Source of the DNA: Kribbella jiaozuonensis
GTDB lineage: Bacteria; Actinomycetota; Actinomycetes; Propionibacteriales; Kribbellaceae
Direction of reading: 5' to 3'
NCBI RefSeq assembly: GCF_005233875.1
Contig: NZ_SZPZ01000002.1
Span: 1,607,715 to 1,671,714, forward strand
DNA length: 64,000 nt
Part shown: positions 25,911-34,711 of the stretch, piece after piece
How the letters are laid out: each line of letters starts with the position of its first letter
Numbering within the stretch: position 1 is the first letter of the stretch
The notes under the pieces: generated by a model
Told to the model about the DNA's origin: nothing
Seen by the model: only the letters and a program-made list of their open reading frames with translations
Databases searched by the model: none
Translations under genes and position numbers: made by a program

Positions 25911-26665
25911 AAGCCGACCACCCTCGCCGCCACGGCAACCACGACCGCTATCACTGAGATCGTCAGCCCTTCCATCCACTGTCCGCGCGACGCACCCTGC
26001 GTACTCAGCAACGGCATCCGTCCGGTATATCCACGCGACCGCATCGCCAGATGCACCCGCTCCCCACGCTCGAAGCTCCGCACGAACAAGGCCCCCACTC
26101 CCCCGGCCACGGCCTTCAGATGGCCGACCCGGCCGCCCATGTACCCGCGGGATTCCCGGGCGACCCGCATCCGGTGCAGGTCATCTGACACCACACTCAA
26201 GTAGCGGACCATGAACGACAAGATCGCCACGAGCGTCGCAGGCAACCGCAGCCGCTCCAGCCCGGCCAGCAGTTCCCGCGGCGCGGTCGTTGCCGACAGC
26301 AAGATCGCCGCGATCACTCCGAGCGTGCCCTTCGCCAGCACGTTCCACGCGCCAAGCACACCCGACTGGGACAGCTGCAGACCAAGGACGGAGACCTGTG
26401 GACCGGTCGCCACGAACGGCAGCAGCAAGGCGAACACGATGAACGGCGTCTCCACCGCGAGTCTGCGCGACACCACCGGCGCCGGCAACTTGGCCGCGAC
26501 GACAGCTGCCACAAGCATCGCGGCGTACACACCGAAGGCCCAGAAAATGCCGGCCGGTGTCGACACGACCGCGAGCACGAAGACGAACAGCCCGACCAGC
26601 TTCACCTGCGCCGGGATGCGGTGGACCGGACTGTCCACCGCGACGAGAAGGCCGTCGCCGGTCAC
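25907..26665 (-). CDS. cbiQ: Energy-coupling-factor transmembrane protein, CbiQ/NikQ type
   Basis: 252 aa, GTG start overlapping the CbiM stop as GTGA. About six hydrophobic segments plus two cytoplasmic A-R-G coupling motifs: RVARESRGYMGG and HLAMRSRGYTGR, with which the T-component grips the ATPase. It links CbiM to CbiO in the membrane. The N-terminal DSPVHRIPAQVKL is typical of CbiQ. Gene order M-Q-O with tight overlaps indicates one transcript. Confidence 0.9.
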   Translation of the reverse strand: MTGDGLLVAVDSPVHRIPAQVKLVGLFVFVLAVVSTPAGIFWAFGVYAAMLVAAVVAAKLPAPVVSRRLAVETPFIVFALLLPFVATGPQVSVLGLQLSQSGVLGAWNVLAKGTLGVIAAILLSATTAPRELLAGLERLRLPATLVAILSFMVRYLSVVSDDLHRMRVARESRGYMGGRVGHLKAVAGGVGALFVRSFERGERVHLAMRSRGYTGRMPLLSTQGASRGQWMEGLTISVIAVVVAVAARVVGL

Positions 26666-27681
26666 GATGCCTTGTTCGCGCGCAGCGACGCGAGCTTCGC
26701 GATCGCCAGGCCGACCACGATCGTCACCAGTACGCCGATGATTCCCGCGAGCGCGCCGGACACCTGCGCGTTGCCGATCCCGTGGACGCCGTAGTCGGCG
26801 AGCGGGCTACTCGCCACAGCCGAGTCCTTCGCCGCGCCGTCGAACCCGAGCTTGGCGCCCACGAACTCCAGCCCGTCCGGATGCGCACTCGCGAACAGGC
26901 TCAGACCACCGGCGACCACCAGCGTGACCGCGACGCCGATCCCGAGCGACCGCCCGGTCGGCTTCGCCGCGATCGGCCTGTCCGGTGACACCGTCGAAGT
27001 GTTGCCATCGGCATCGACCAGGACGAGGTCCTGCTGCAGATGCCGAGCGGCGTACACGAGGTCAGGTCGGGTCGCGACGACCGCGCTCAGCACGGCCGCG
27101 GTGATCACCGCCTCGCCGATGCCGACCAGGATGTGCCAGCCGACCATCGCCGTCGCGAGCTTCGCGAGCGGGATGTCGACCGCGCCACCGATCGCGTACA
27201 GCCCCGTGAACGCCAGCGCCGCGACCGGAACCGACACGAGCGCACCAACAGTCGCAGCCGGTACGACGCTGCCCGCCCGCCGCGGCATGACCTTCAACAG
27301 CACCCGCGTCAGGAAGTACCCGACCAGGACCGTGATCAGCCCCATCAGCGTGATGTTCGTGCCCAGCGCCGTCAGACCGCCGTCGGCGAACAGCAGCCCC
27401 TGGACCAGCAGCACCGTGGCCATCACCAGTACAGCGGTCCACGGCCCGACCAGCGCGGCCGCGAGCGCACCGCCGAGCAGGTGGCCGCTCGTCCCGGCCC
27501 CGACCGGGAAGTTCACCATCTGCACCGCGAACACGAACGCCGCGGTCAGACCGGCCAGCGCCGGACCGGTCTCGCGGAGCTCCCGGTTCGCCCGCTGCAG
27601 GCTGAAGCCGACCGCCCCGGCCGCGATCAGGCCGGTGGCGACGGAGGTCGGCGCGTCGAAGAAGCCATCAGGAACATGCAC
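26662..27681 (-). CDS. cbiM: CbiM/NikM-type metal-binding subunit fused to a PDGLE (CbiN/NikN-like) domain
   Basis: 339 aa, GTG start giving MHVPDGFFD; the first residues Met1-His2 supply metal ligands in this family. Residues about 1-210 are the multi-spanning CbiM part (VNFPVGAGTSGHLLGGALAA). After a soluble stretch of about 40 residues comes a second part with a membrane helix, HPDGLEFVGAKLGF (the PDGLE signature) and a final helix. The fused M-N arrangement is common in nickel ECF systems. It captures the metal ion from outside and passes it inward. First gene of the operon, 19 bp from a Nur-like box. Confidence 0.9.
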   Translation of the reverse strand: MHVPDGFFDAPTSVATGLIAAGAVGFSLQRANRELRETGPALAGLTAAFVFAVQMVNFPVGAGTSGHLLGGALAAALVGPWTAVLVMATVLLVQGLLFADGGLTALGTNITLMGLITVLVGYFLTRVLLKVMPRRAGSVVPAATVGALVSVPVAALAFTGLYAIGGAVDIPLAKLATAMVGWHILVGIGEAVITAAVLSAVVATRPDLVYAARHLQQDLVLVDADGNTSTVSPDRPIAAKPTGRSLGIGVAVTLVVAGGLSLFASAHPDGLEFVGAKLGFDGAAKDSAVASSPLADYGVHGIGNAQVSGALAGIIGVLVTIVVGLAIAKLASLRANKAS

Positions 27682-27700
27682 AGCAACATTCTTGATCTAC

Positions 27701-27717
27701 TTGCGACTGATTCGCAA
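27701..27717. promoter_or_regulatory. Nur-like box (nickel-responsive Fur family)
   Basis: TTGCGA-N5-TCGCAA lies 20 bp upstream of the cbiM start. It closely fits the Streptomyces Nur consensus TTGCAA-N5-TTGCAA, with each half-site differing at one position. Binding there would shut off the importer when nickel is plentiful. Inferred from pattern; no Nur gene is in the window. Confidence 0.65.
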
Positions 27718-27726
27718 CAAGCGATC

Positions 27727-29085
27727 TCACAAAGCTTTGAGTGCTTCCCCGATCGCACGGTGGAACGTCGGGTATGCGTAAATCATCTGTCGCAGCGAGT
27801 GAACGGGTACGGCGGCGTGCACGGCGACCGCGAGCGCGCTCAGCACCTCGCCACCGGTCGGCCCCGCACTGGTCGCGCCGACGAGTACGCCACGGTCGGC
27901 GTCCTCGATCACCTTGATGAAGCCCTCGTTGCCGGCCTTGTGGATCCACCCGCGTGTCGAGGCCGGGATCGGGGTCGAGCCGGTCCGTACGTTCAGCCCG
28001 GCGTCACGCGCCTGCTTCTCGGTCATCCCGACCGCGCCGATCTCCGGGTCGGTGAACGTCACCCGCGGCATCGCGTGGTAGCTCGCGGTCGGCGCGTCCG
28101 GCTCCTGCAGGATGTCCCGGACCGCGATGTCGGCCTGGTACATGGCGTTGTGCGTGAACACACCGACGCCGGTGACATCGCCGATCGCCCAGACCCTGTC
28201 GGCGGCCCGGACGTGCTCATCGACCTCGATCCGGCGGGCCTTCGGGTCCAGACCAAGCTTCTCCAGCCCGAGGTCGGCCGTCGCGATCCGGCGCCCTGTT
28301 GCCACCAGCAACTTCTCGCCGCTGGCCGACGACCCGTTCTCGAGCCGGACGGTGAACGTGTCCCCGGCGTACTCGACCTGCTTGGCGTGGGCGCCGAGCT
28401 TGAACGTCACGCCGTCGCGCTCCAGCGCCTCACGCGCCAGCACCCCGGACTCGGGCTCCTCCATCGCCAGCACCTCGTCGGCGCCCTCGATCACGGTCAC
28501 CTTCACCCCGAAGCGGGCGAACACCTGCGCGAGCTCCATCCCGATCGCGCCGCCGCCGAGAACCAGCAGCGACGCAGGCAGCACCTCGACCTCGATCGCC
28601 TCGCGGTTCGTCCAGTACGGCGTACCGGCCAGGCCATCGATCGGCGGGACGGACGGGATCGTGCCGGTCGCGATCACGATGCCGCGGGTCGCCTCGAACT
28701 CGCGGTCGCCGGCCTTGACGGTGCTCGGCCCGGTGACCGTCGCGCGGTCCTTGATCACGGTCGCGCCCTTGTTCACCAGACGGTCGACCGCGACCTGGTC
28801 GTTCCAGGTGTCGGTGGCTTCCTCGCGGATGCGCTTGGCGACCGGGGCCCAGTCCGGCTGCACCGTCGACGTACCGGCCATGCCTTCGACCCGCCTGGTC
28901 TCGGCGATCAGGTTCGCGGCGCGGATCATCATCTTGCTCGGGATGCACCCGTAGTACGGGCATTCACCGCCCACCAGCCGCGACTCGATCCCGATCACCC
29001 TCAGACCGGCCTGCGCCAACCGCCCGGCGGTCTCCTCGCCGCCGACCCCGAGCCCCACCACGACGACATCAACCTGTTCACCCAT
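27727..29085 (-). CDS. Pyridine nucleotide-disulfide oxidoreductase (class I, mercuric reductase/lipoamide dehydrogenase-like)
   Basis: 452 aa. FAD-binding GLGVGG at 11-16, redox disulfide CPYYGC (Cys42, Cys47), NAD(P)-binding GGGAIGMELAQ, and the second FAD segment AIGDVTG. The C-terminal motif is YAYPTFHRAIGEAL: where lipoamide dehydrogenase has HPT with the catalytic His, this has Tyr-Pro-Thr and a His three residues later. So it is probably not the pyruvate-dehydrogenase E3. Likely a cytoplasmic NAD(P)H-dependent disulfide or quinone reductase. It sits 45 bp upstream of cbiM on the same strand. Confidence 0.85.
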   Translation of the reverse strand: MGEQVDVVVVGLGVGGEETAGRLAQAGLRVIGIESRLVGGECPYYGCIPSKMMIRAANLIAETRRVEGMAGTSTVQPDWAPVAKRIREEATDTWNDQVAVDRLVNKGATVIKDRATVTGPSTVKAGDREFEATRGIVIATGTIPSVPPIDGLAGTPYWTNREAIEVEVLPASLLVLGGGAIGMELAQVFARFGVKVTVIEGADEVLAMEEPESGVLAREALERDGVTFKLGAHAKQVEYAGDTFTVRLENGSSASGEKLLVATGRRIATADLGLEKLGLDPKARRIEVDEHVRAADRVWAIGDVTGVGVFTHNAMYQADIAVRDILQEPDAPTASYHAMPRVTFTDPEIGAVGMTEKQARDAGLNVRTGSTPIPASTRGWIHKAGNEGFIKVIEDADRGVLVGATSAGPTGGEVLSALAVAVHAAVPVHSLRQMIYAYPTFHRAIGEALKAL

Positions 29086-29204
29086 GCGGACAATCTTCCA
29101 GAGCGACCCGACCCGGCCAAGTCTCCCCCCGGCGCGTCATCACTCCGTAAGCGGCCGTTCACCGCCGGGCACTAGCGTCCTGTACTCGTAGACGGAGGAC
29201 AAGG

Positions 29205-30710
29205 TTGTTCGATTTCTCTGGGTTCGGCAGCATCAACATCGAGACGGTCATCGCCCTCGTCACACTGATCGGTACTGCGATCGTGTGGCTGCTCGACCGG
29301 TACGTCTGGCGCCGCAAGCGGCTCGTCTACCGGGTCCAGGTGGACGCGCAGATCGGGGTGCATCCCCGGCAGAACCGCGCCAAGGAAATGGTCGACATCG
29401 AGGTCGTCCACCAGGGCAAGGCGGTGCACGACCCGAGCATCGTGTTGCTCCGGGTGGACAACACCGGCACCGACATCGAGGCCAAGGACATGCAGGGCGC
29501 GGTGAAGTTCACCTTCCCGGGCCGCAAGATCGTCCGGATGAAGGTGGTCGAGTCACACCCGCCGGACATCGGTGACCTGCTCGAGGCGGACATGAAGCCG
29601 GCCGACTATGTCGACACCGACGCGATCACGGTGCCGAAGCTCGCGATCAACCGCGGTGACCACTTCAAGTTCCTGCTCGTGCTGTCGGGCAAGGGCAAGG
29701 ACGTCACGCACTCCGGCTACCTGGCCGGCGGGGCGAACGGCGGCGTGTACCACGAACCGCGGCCGCGCGGCCCGGGCCGGCGTACGTTGATCTTCGGCGC
29801 GACGACGCTGGTGCTGGTCGGCGCTCTTGTCGCGTTCTTCCTGGTCGACGTGCTGCAGCCGCCGCGCAACTGCGCGTCGGGCGAGCTGCGAGTGATTGGA
29901 TCCACGGCGGTCGAGCCGACGATGACCGAGCTGCGCAGCGCGTACATCGCCGAGTGCTCGAACGCGGACATCACGATCGCCGCCAACGGCAGCCGCAGCG
30001 GCGTCAGCGATCTGAGCGCCCTGGGCGCCAAGGACGGCAACGCGGCGAGCAAGGTGATCGCAATGTCGGACGGCCCGGCGGTTGACGCGCCCGGTCTCAG
30101 CGGCGAGGCGGTCGCCGTTGTCGTGTTCGCGGTCGTCGTCAACCGGGCCGCGGACGTGACCGGCCTGACCAGTGCCCAGCTGCGGGACATCTACAACGGC
30201 AAGATCACCAACTGGGAGCAGGTCGGCGGCCGCAACCTGCCGATCCGGATGGTTAGCCGGGTCGGCCCGGCGTCCGGTTCACGGCTGGTGTTCCGCGAGA
30301 AGGTGCTCGGCGGCGACCAGGAACTCGGCATCACCTCGGACGACTGCCGGCGCGACGACGACGCCGCGACAACGAAGTACCACCGCTGTGAGGTCGGTAC
30401 GACGGAGGAGCTGCTGACGCGGGTCAACGAGATCGACGGCGCGATCGGGTACGCCGAGCTCGGCGGCGCCCGCAAGTATCCGCAGCTCACGCCGGTGACG
30501 ATCGACAGCGTCGTACCGGACACGTCGAAGGTGGCGGACCGGTCGTACAAGTTCTGGGAGGTCGAGCACGCGTACACGTACAAGGCACCGGCGGCGAAGT
30601 CGCTGACCGCGGCCTTCCTCGACTACGTGCGGTCGACGCAGGCCCGTCCGATCCTCGATCGTGGCGACCTGGTTCCGTGCAGCGATCTGCCCGCGGGGTT
30701 CTGTGGATAA
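29205..30710 (+). CDS. Membrane-anchored PstS-like solute-binding protein with cytoplasmic domain
   Basis: 501 aa from TTG 29205, supported by GGAGG seven bases upstream. Two membrane helices are visible: about 13-31, followed by RRKR, and about 194-216, preceded by GPGRR. By the positive-inside rule, residues 35-190 are cytoplasmic and 220-501 outside. The outer part is a PstS-like phosphate-binding fold (GSTAVEPTM, NGSRSGVSDL, LRDIYNGKITNWEQVGG). The inner part is unrecognised and beta-rich in character. No pst transport genes adjoin, so a sensing or scaffolding role is as likely as uptake. Confidence 0.75.
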   Translation: MFDFSGFGSINIETVIALVTLIGTAIVWLLDRYVWRRKRLVYRVQVDAQIGVHPRQNRAKEMVDIEVVHQGKAVHDPSIVLLRVDNTGTDIEAKDMQGAVKFTFPGRKIVRMKVVESHPPDIGDLLEADMKPADYVDTDAITVPKLAINRGDHFKFLLVLSGKGKDVTHSGYLAGGANGGVYHEPRPRGPGRRTLIFGATTLVLVGALVAFFLVDVLQPPRNCASGELRVIGSTAVEPTMTELRSAYIAECSNADITIAANGSRSGVSDLSALGAKDGNAASKVIAMSDGPAVDAPGLSGEAVAVVVFAVVVNRAADVTGLTSAQLRDIYNGKITNWEQVGGRNLPIRMVSRVGPASGSRLVFREKVLGGDQELGITSDDCRRDDDAATTKYHRCEVGTTEELLTRVNEIDGAIGYAELGGARKYPQLTPVTIDSVVPDTSKVADRSYKFWEVEHAYTYKAPAAKSLTAAFLDYVRSTQARPILDRGDLVPCSDLPAGFCG

Positions 30711-30749
30711 TGCCAGCGGGCTTCGGCGATTCTCCGGATAATTCCGGTT

Positions 30750-31508
30750 ATGTATGTAATCGCGCACCTCAGTGACCCCCATCTCGACGGCTCCGACGAG
30801 GCTCGGAACAGGCTGCGGAAGCTCACGTCGTACCTGCGCGAGTTCCGGCGACCGGTCGACGTCGTGCTGGTCAGCGGCGACCTCGCAGACCACGGTCTCG
30901 AGTCCGAGTACGCCGAGCTCGCCGCCGAGCTGAAGCTGGATATGCCCGTGCTGGTGTTGCCGGGTAACCACGACGTCAGCGCGCCCTTGCGTGCCGGGCT
31001 CGCGGACTTCGTCGACTCGGCCGGTGAAGGGCATCCGGTGCACCAGGTGCAGGACGTCGGCGGCGCGCGGTTCGTGCTGCTCGACACCTCGGTCCCGGGT
31101 GAGGATCACGGGCTGCTGTCCGCGGAGTCGCTCGCGTGGCTCGACGGCATACTGGCCGAACCGGTCGACGGGCCGTTGTTCGTGGCCTTCCACCACCCGC
31201 CGTTCGAGCTGAACCACCCTGTCCTCGACCAGTGGCTGCTCCGCTCCGGCCCGGAGCTCGAGGCGGTGCTGAGGGGCAAACCGATCACGGCCATCCTCGC
31301 CGGGCACGTACACAACGGGCTGGCGACGACCTTCGCCGGGCTGCCGTTCCTGGTCGCACCAGGCGTCCGCTCGACCCCGCCGCTCCCCTTCGAACCGCCG
31401 GCTCCCGGCGGTGGCCTCGTCGACGACACCACCGCCCACCCGGGTCTGGCGCTCCACATCTACAAGCCGGGCGTCCCGCTCCAGACCCTCTTCCGGCACC
31501 CGGCCTGA
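30750..31508 (+). CDS. Metallophosphoesterase (CpdA-like)
   Basis: 252 aa, ATG 30750. Calcineurin-like phosphoesterase with all metal motifs: SDPHLDG (Asp9, His11), GDLADH, GNHD, FHHPP and GHVHN. Related proteins hydrolyse cyclic nucleotides or phosphodiesters in the cytoplasm with two metal ions. It is a tandem paralogue of the N-terminal part of the next gene, which starts 16 bp downstream with almost the same first residues (MYVIAHLSDPHLDGS). Substrate unknown. Confidence 0.9.
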   Translation: MYVIAHLSDPHLDGSDEARNRLRKLTSYLREFRRPVDVVLVSGDLADHGLESEYAELAAELKLDMPVLVLPGNHDVSAPLRAGLADFVDSAGEGHPVHQVQDVGGARFVLLDTSVPGEDHGLLSAESLAWLDGILAEPVDGPLFVAFHHPPFELNHPVLDQWLLRSGPELEAVLRGKPITAILAGHVHNGLATTFAGLPFLVAPGVRSTPPLPFEPPAPGGGLVDDTTAHPGLALHIYKPGVPLQTLFRHPA

Positions 31509-31524
31509 CCAGTACTGTGCTGAC

Positions 31525-32736
31525 ATGTACGTGATCGCGCACCTCAGTGACCCGCATCTCGACGGCTCGGAGGAGGCGCGATCACGGCTGCGGAAGATCA
31601 CGTCGTACGTCCGGGCGTCGTCGGTGGACGTCGTACTCGTCACCGGCGACCTCGCCGACCACGGGCTGGAGACGGAGTACGCCGAACTCGCCGGCGAGCT
31701 GGCCTTGGACGTCCCGGTGCTGGTGCTGCCGGGCAACCACGACGCCAGCTCGCCGCTCAGGGCCGGGCTGAAGTCGTTCGTGGACTCACCCGGCGACGGT
31801 CATCCTGTACATCAGGTCCGCGACGTGGGTGCGGCGCGCTTCGTCCTCGTCGACAGCACCGTGCCGGAGCAGAACCACGGCCTGCTCTCCGACGAGTCCC
31901 TCGCCTGGCTGGACGGCGTACTGCGCGAGCCGTTCGACGGACCGGTCTTCGTCGCGATGCATCACCCACCGCTCGACCTGCATCACCCCGTGATGGATCA
32001 GTGGATGCTGCAGGACCGCGATGCGGTGGCGGCCGTGCTGACCGGCAAGCCGATCACAGCCATCCTCACCGGCCATGTGCACAACGCCATCGTCACCACG
32101 TTCGCCGGCCATCCCGTCCGTGGTGCGCCCGGCATCCGGTCGACCGTCCCCGTCCCCTTCGAGCCCTCCACCGGCACCGGCAGCGTTGTGGATCCGTCCG
32201 CCCACCCCGGCCTCGCCTTCCACATCCACACCCCCGGCGAGCCGATGCAGACCATCTACAGGTACCCCGCGGTGACCGCCCACGAGCAATCCCCGGCCCC
32301 GGCCCGCGCCGACCAGGTGCGGGAGCCGGATCGGATGCAACTGCATCCCGTGGCCCGGGTCGAGTCGAGTCTGCGCGACCTCGCCGACGCTCCCCGTCAG
32401 GGCGACGAGGGTGCGCCTGACGCCTGGGTCGTCTTCGACGAGTCAGTGCGTGCTGCGCTCGCCGACGTCAAGGCCGGCGACGAGCTCATCCTCATCACCT
32501 GGTTCGACCGCGCTGACCGCGACGTACAGAAGGTCCATCCGCGGAGCGACACGAGCCGCCCGCCCACAGGCGTCTTCAGCACCCGCTCCCCCGATCGCCC
32601 GAACCCGCTCGGCCTGCACCGAGTCACGGTCCTAGCCGTCGACGACCTCCGCCTGCACGTCAACAACCTTGAAGCCCTCGACGGCACCCCGATCGTCGAC
32701 GTCAAGCCGGTCATCGGCGACATCTCTGACCGGTGA
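31525..32736 (+). CDS. Metallophosphoesterase fused to TrmO (TsaA-like) domain
   Basis: 403 aa from ATG 31525. Residues about 1-250 repeat the upstream phosphoesterase (SDPHLDG, GDLADH, GNHD, MHHPP, GHVHN). After a linker of about 20 residues, 271-403 is a TsaA/TrmO domain: HPVARVESS, VHPRSDTSRPPTGVFSTRSPDRPNPLGL and the LEALDGTPIVDVKP end. TrmO uses SAM to methylate t6A37 in tRNA-Thr. The fusion joins a phosphoesterase to a tRNA-modification fold; whether both halves are active and linked is unknown. It ends 4 bp from the next convergent gene. Confidence 0.88.
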   Translation: MYVIAHLSDPHLDGSEEARSRLRKITSYVRASSVDVVLVTGDLADHGLETEYAELAGELALDVPVLVLPGNHDASSPLRAGLKSFVDSPGDGHPVHQVRDVGAARFVLVDSTVPEQNHGLLSDESLAWLDGVLREPFDGPVFVAMHHPPLDLHHPVMDQWMLQDRDAVAAVLTGKPITAILTGHVHNAIVTTFAGHPVRGAPGIRSTVPVPFEPSTGTGSVVDPSAHPGLAFHIHTPGEPMQTIYRYPAVTAHEQSPAPARADQVREPDRMQLHPVARVESSLRDLADAPRQGDEGAPDAWVVFDESVRAALADVKAGDELILITWFDRADRDVQKVHPRSDTSRPPTGVFSTRSPDRPNPLGLHRVTVLAVDDLRLHVNNLEALDGTPIVDVKPVIGDISDR

Positions 32737-32740
32737 CGAT

Positions 32741-33142
32741 CTACTGCCAGAATTTCCAGCCCTCGGGAGCCTGCGGAAACGCGGCCGGCGGAGTCCACCC
32801 CCGCGGCGGCCGCCATCCCAGCTCGACGGCCGGCCAGTTGGGCGGAGGCTGGAAGCGATAGCGCCGATCCCGCGCCTGCCAGAACAACGACCACCCCGCG
32901 GCAACCACAGCCGCGACGAGGAACCCCACGCCGACCGCCCCGAACGTCGTGGGTTCGGGCCCGCACCCGACCCCGTCCGGGGCGCACGGATCGGACGGCG
33001 CGCCCATCATGAACAGGCCCAGAAATCCGAGCAGCACGAACCCGCCCGACAGGCACCACCCGACCGTCACGAGGATCGAGTGGGACGGCGCGTCGGAGTA
33101 CCCGTGAAACACACGCGGGTCCGGGGGCGCTGACCAACTCAC
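32741..33142 (-). CDS. Small membrane protein with Trp/Pro-rich tail
   Basis: 133 aa from GTG 33142 (TTG 33202 would add 20 unlikely residues). Two hydrophobic helices (about 18-43 and 60-83) are separated by a short loop with two cysteines (DPCAPDGVGCGP). The C-terminal 45 residues are rich in Trp and Pro (PPNWPAVELGWRPPRGW, PEGWKFW), resembling the short WxxPP tails of some actinobacterial membrane proteins. No function recognised. Divergent from nothing nearby; it follows lpdA by 85 bp on the same strand. Confidence 0.6.
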   Translation of the reverse strand: MSWSAPPDPRVFHGYSDAPSHSILVTVGWCLSGGFVLLGFLGLFMMGAPSDPCAPDGVGCGPEPTTFGAVGVGFLVAAVVAAGWSLFWQARDRRYRFQPPPNWPAVELGWRPPRGWTPPAAFPQAPEGWKFWQ

Positions 33143-33226
33143 GTGGTCATTACAGCCGCGCGCTCCCGGACCCGGATGAGGTTGTGCCGCGTTGGCACCC
33201 AACCGTGACCTTGATCGAACCTGATC

Positions 33227-34624
33227 TCAGAAGTTGATCATGTGCCCTTCGAGGCCGTGGAAGGCCTCCTGCAACGCCTCGCTCAGCGTCGGGTGAGCGT
33301 GAACGTTGCGGGCCAGTTCCTTGGTGGTGAGGTCCCACTTCTGGGCCAGCGTCAGCTCCGGCAGGAGCTCGGTGACCTCGGGGCCGATCAGGTGCGCGCC
33401 GAGCAGTTCGCCGTACTTGGCGTCGCTGATGACCTTGACGAAACCGGTCGGGTCGCCGAGGCCGTGGGCCTTGCCGTTCGCGGTGAACGGGAACTTGGCG
33501 ACCTTGACGTCGAAGCCCTCCAGCCGGGCCTCTTCCTCGGTCCACCCGAAGCTGGCGATCTGCGGCTGGCAGAACGTCGCCCGCGGGATCATCTTGTAGT
33601 CGAGCTCCATCGTCTCGTGCCCGGCGATGGTCTCGGCCGCGATCACACCCATCGCCTCGGCGGCGTGCGCGAGCATCAGCTTCGCGGTCACGTCACCGAT
33701 CGCGAAGATGTTCGGCACGTTGGTCCGGCAGAACCCGTCGATGCCGATCGCGCCGCGCTCGGTCAGCTGGACGCCGATCTTGTCCAGGCCGTAGCCGTCG
33801 ACCCGCGGCTGGAAGCCGATCGCCTGCATGACCTTGTCGGCCTCCAGGGTCTTCTGGGCGCCGTCCTTGCCGGTGACGGTGACCTTCACCTTGTCGCCGG
33901 AGTCGTCGATCGAATCGACCCGGGTGCCGGTGAGTACGTCGACGCCGAGCTTCTTGTACGCCTTCGCGAGCTCCTTGGAGACCTCGATGTCCTCCAGCGG
34001 GACGACCCGGTCGAGGAACTCGACGATCGTCACCTGCACGCCGTAGTTCGCCAGCACGTACGCGAACTCGACGCCGATCGCGCCGGCGCCGGCGATCACG
34101 ATCGAGCCCGGCAGCTCCTCGGTGAGGATCTGCTCCTCGTACGTCACCACGCGCTCGCTCAGCTGGGTGCCCGGCAGCAGCTTGGTGGTCGCGCCGGTGG
34201 CCAGGATGCAGTTGTCGAACGTGACGGTCTCCGACGAGCCGTCGTTCAGCGTCACGTCCAGGGTGTTGGCGTCGGTGAACGAACCCCAGCCGTCGAACTC
34301 GGTGATGTTGTTCTTCTTCATCAGGAAGTGGACGCCCTTGACCCGGCCGTCCGCGACCTTGCGGCTGCGCTGCACAGCGGTCGGGAAGTCGAAGGTCACC
34401 TCGCCGCTGATACCGAAGGTCTTCGCCTCCGTGCGGAAGATGTGCGACAGCTCGGCGTTCCGCAGCAGCGCCTTGGACGGGATACAGCCCACGTTCAGGC
34501 AGACACCGCCCCAGTACTTCTTCTCGATGATTGCGGTCTTGAGGCCGAGCTGGGCTGCGCGGATCGCCGCGACGTACCCACCCGGACCCGCGCCGAGGAC
34601 AACAACGTCAAAGTGCGAGGCCAT
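33227..34624 (-). CDS. lpdA: Dihydrolipoyl dehydrogenase (E3)
   Basis: 465 aa. FAD-binding GAGPGG at 11-16, redox pair CLNVGC (Cys42, Cys47), NAD-binding GAGAIGVEF, AIGDVTAKLMLAHAAEAMG, and the C-terminal catalytic HAHPTLSEAL with the His-Glu dyad. Length and motifs match lipoamide dehydrogenase, which reoxidises dihydrolipoamide on the E2 of 2-oxoacid dehydrogenase complexes with NAD+. As in many actinobacteria it stands apart from the E1/E2 genes. Divergent from the cell-wall hydrolase gene at 34712. Confidence 0.95.
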   Translation of the reverse strand: MASHFDVVVLGAGPGGYVAAIRAAQLGLKTAIIEKKYWGGVCLNVGCIPSKALLRNAELSHIFRTEAKTFGISGEVTFDFPTAVQRSRKVADGRVKGVHFLMKKNNITEFDGWGSFTDANTLDVTLNDGSSETVTFDNCILATGATTKLLPGTQLSERVVTYEEQILTEELPGSIVIAGAGAIGVEFAYVLANYGVQVTIVEFLDRVVPLEDIEVSKELAKAYKKLGVDVLTGTRVDSIDDSGDKVKVTVTGKDGAQKTLEADKVMQAIGFQPRVDGYGLDKIGVQLTERGAIGIDGFCRTNVPNIFAIGDVTAKLMLAHAAEAMGVIAAETIAGHETMELDYKMIPRATFCQPQIASFGWTEEEARLEGFDVKVAKFPFTANGKAHGLGDPTGFVKVISDAKYGELLGAHLIGPEVTELLPELTLAQKWDLTTKELARNVHAHPTLSEALQEAFHGLEGHMINF

Positions 34625-34711
34625 GTACTGAACTTTAATAGGTCACCCCAGCACGGTCCGTCTCCCGGGGTAGGCTGGGTGGGCGCGTGAGGCGAAATTC
34701 ATGGGGGACCG

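Noticed and set aside
25140..27681. Cobalamin biosynthesis cluster
   Set aside because: Only the transport genes are present; no cob/cbi enzyme genes and no B12 riboswitch pattern in the 45-bp leader.
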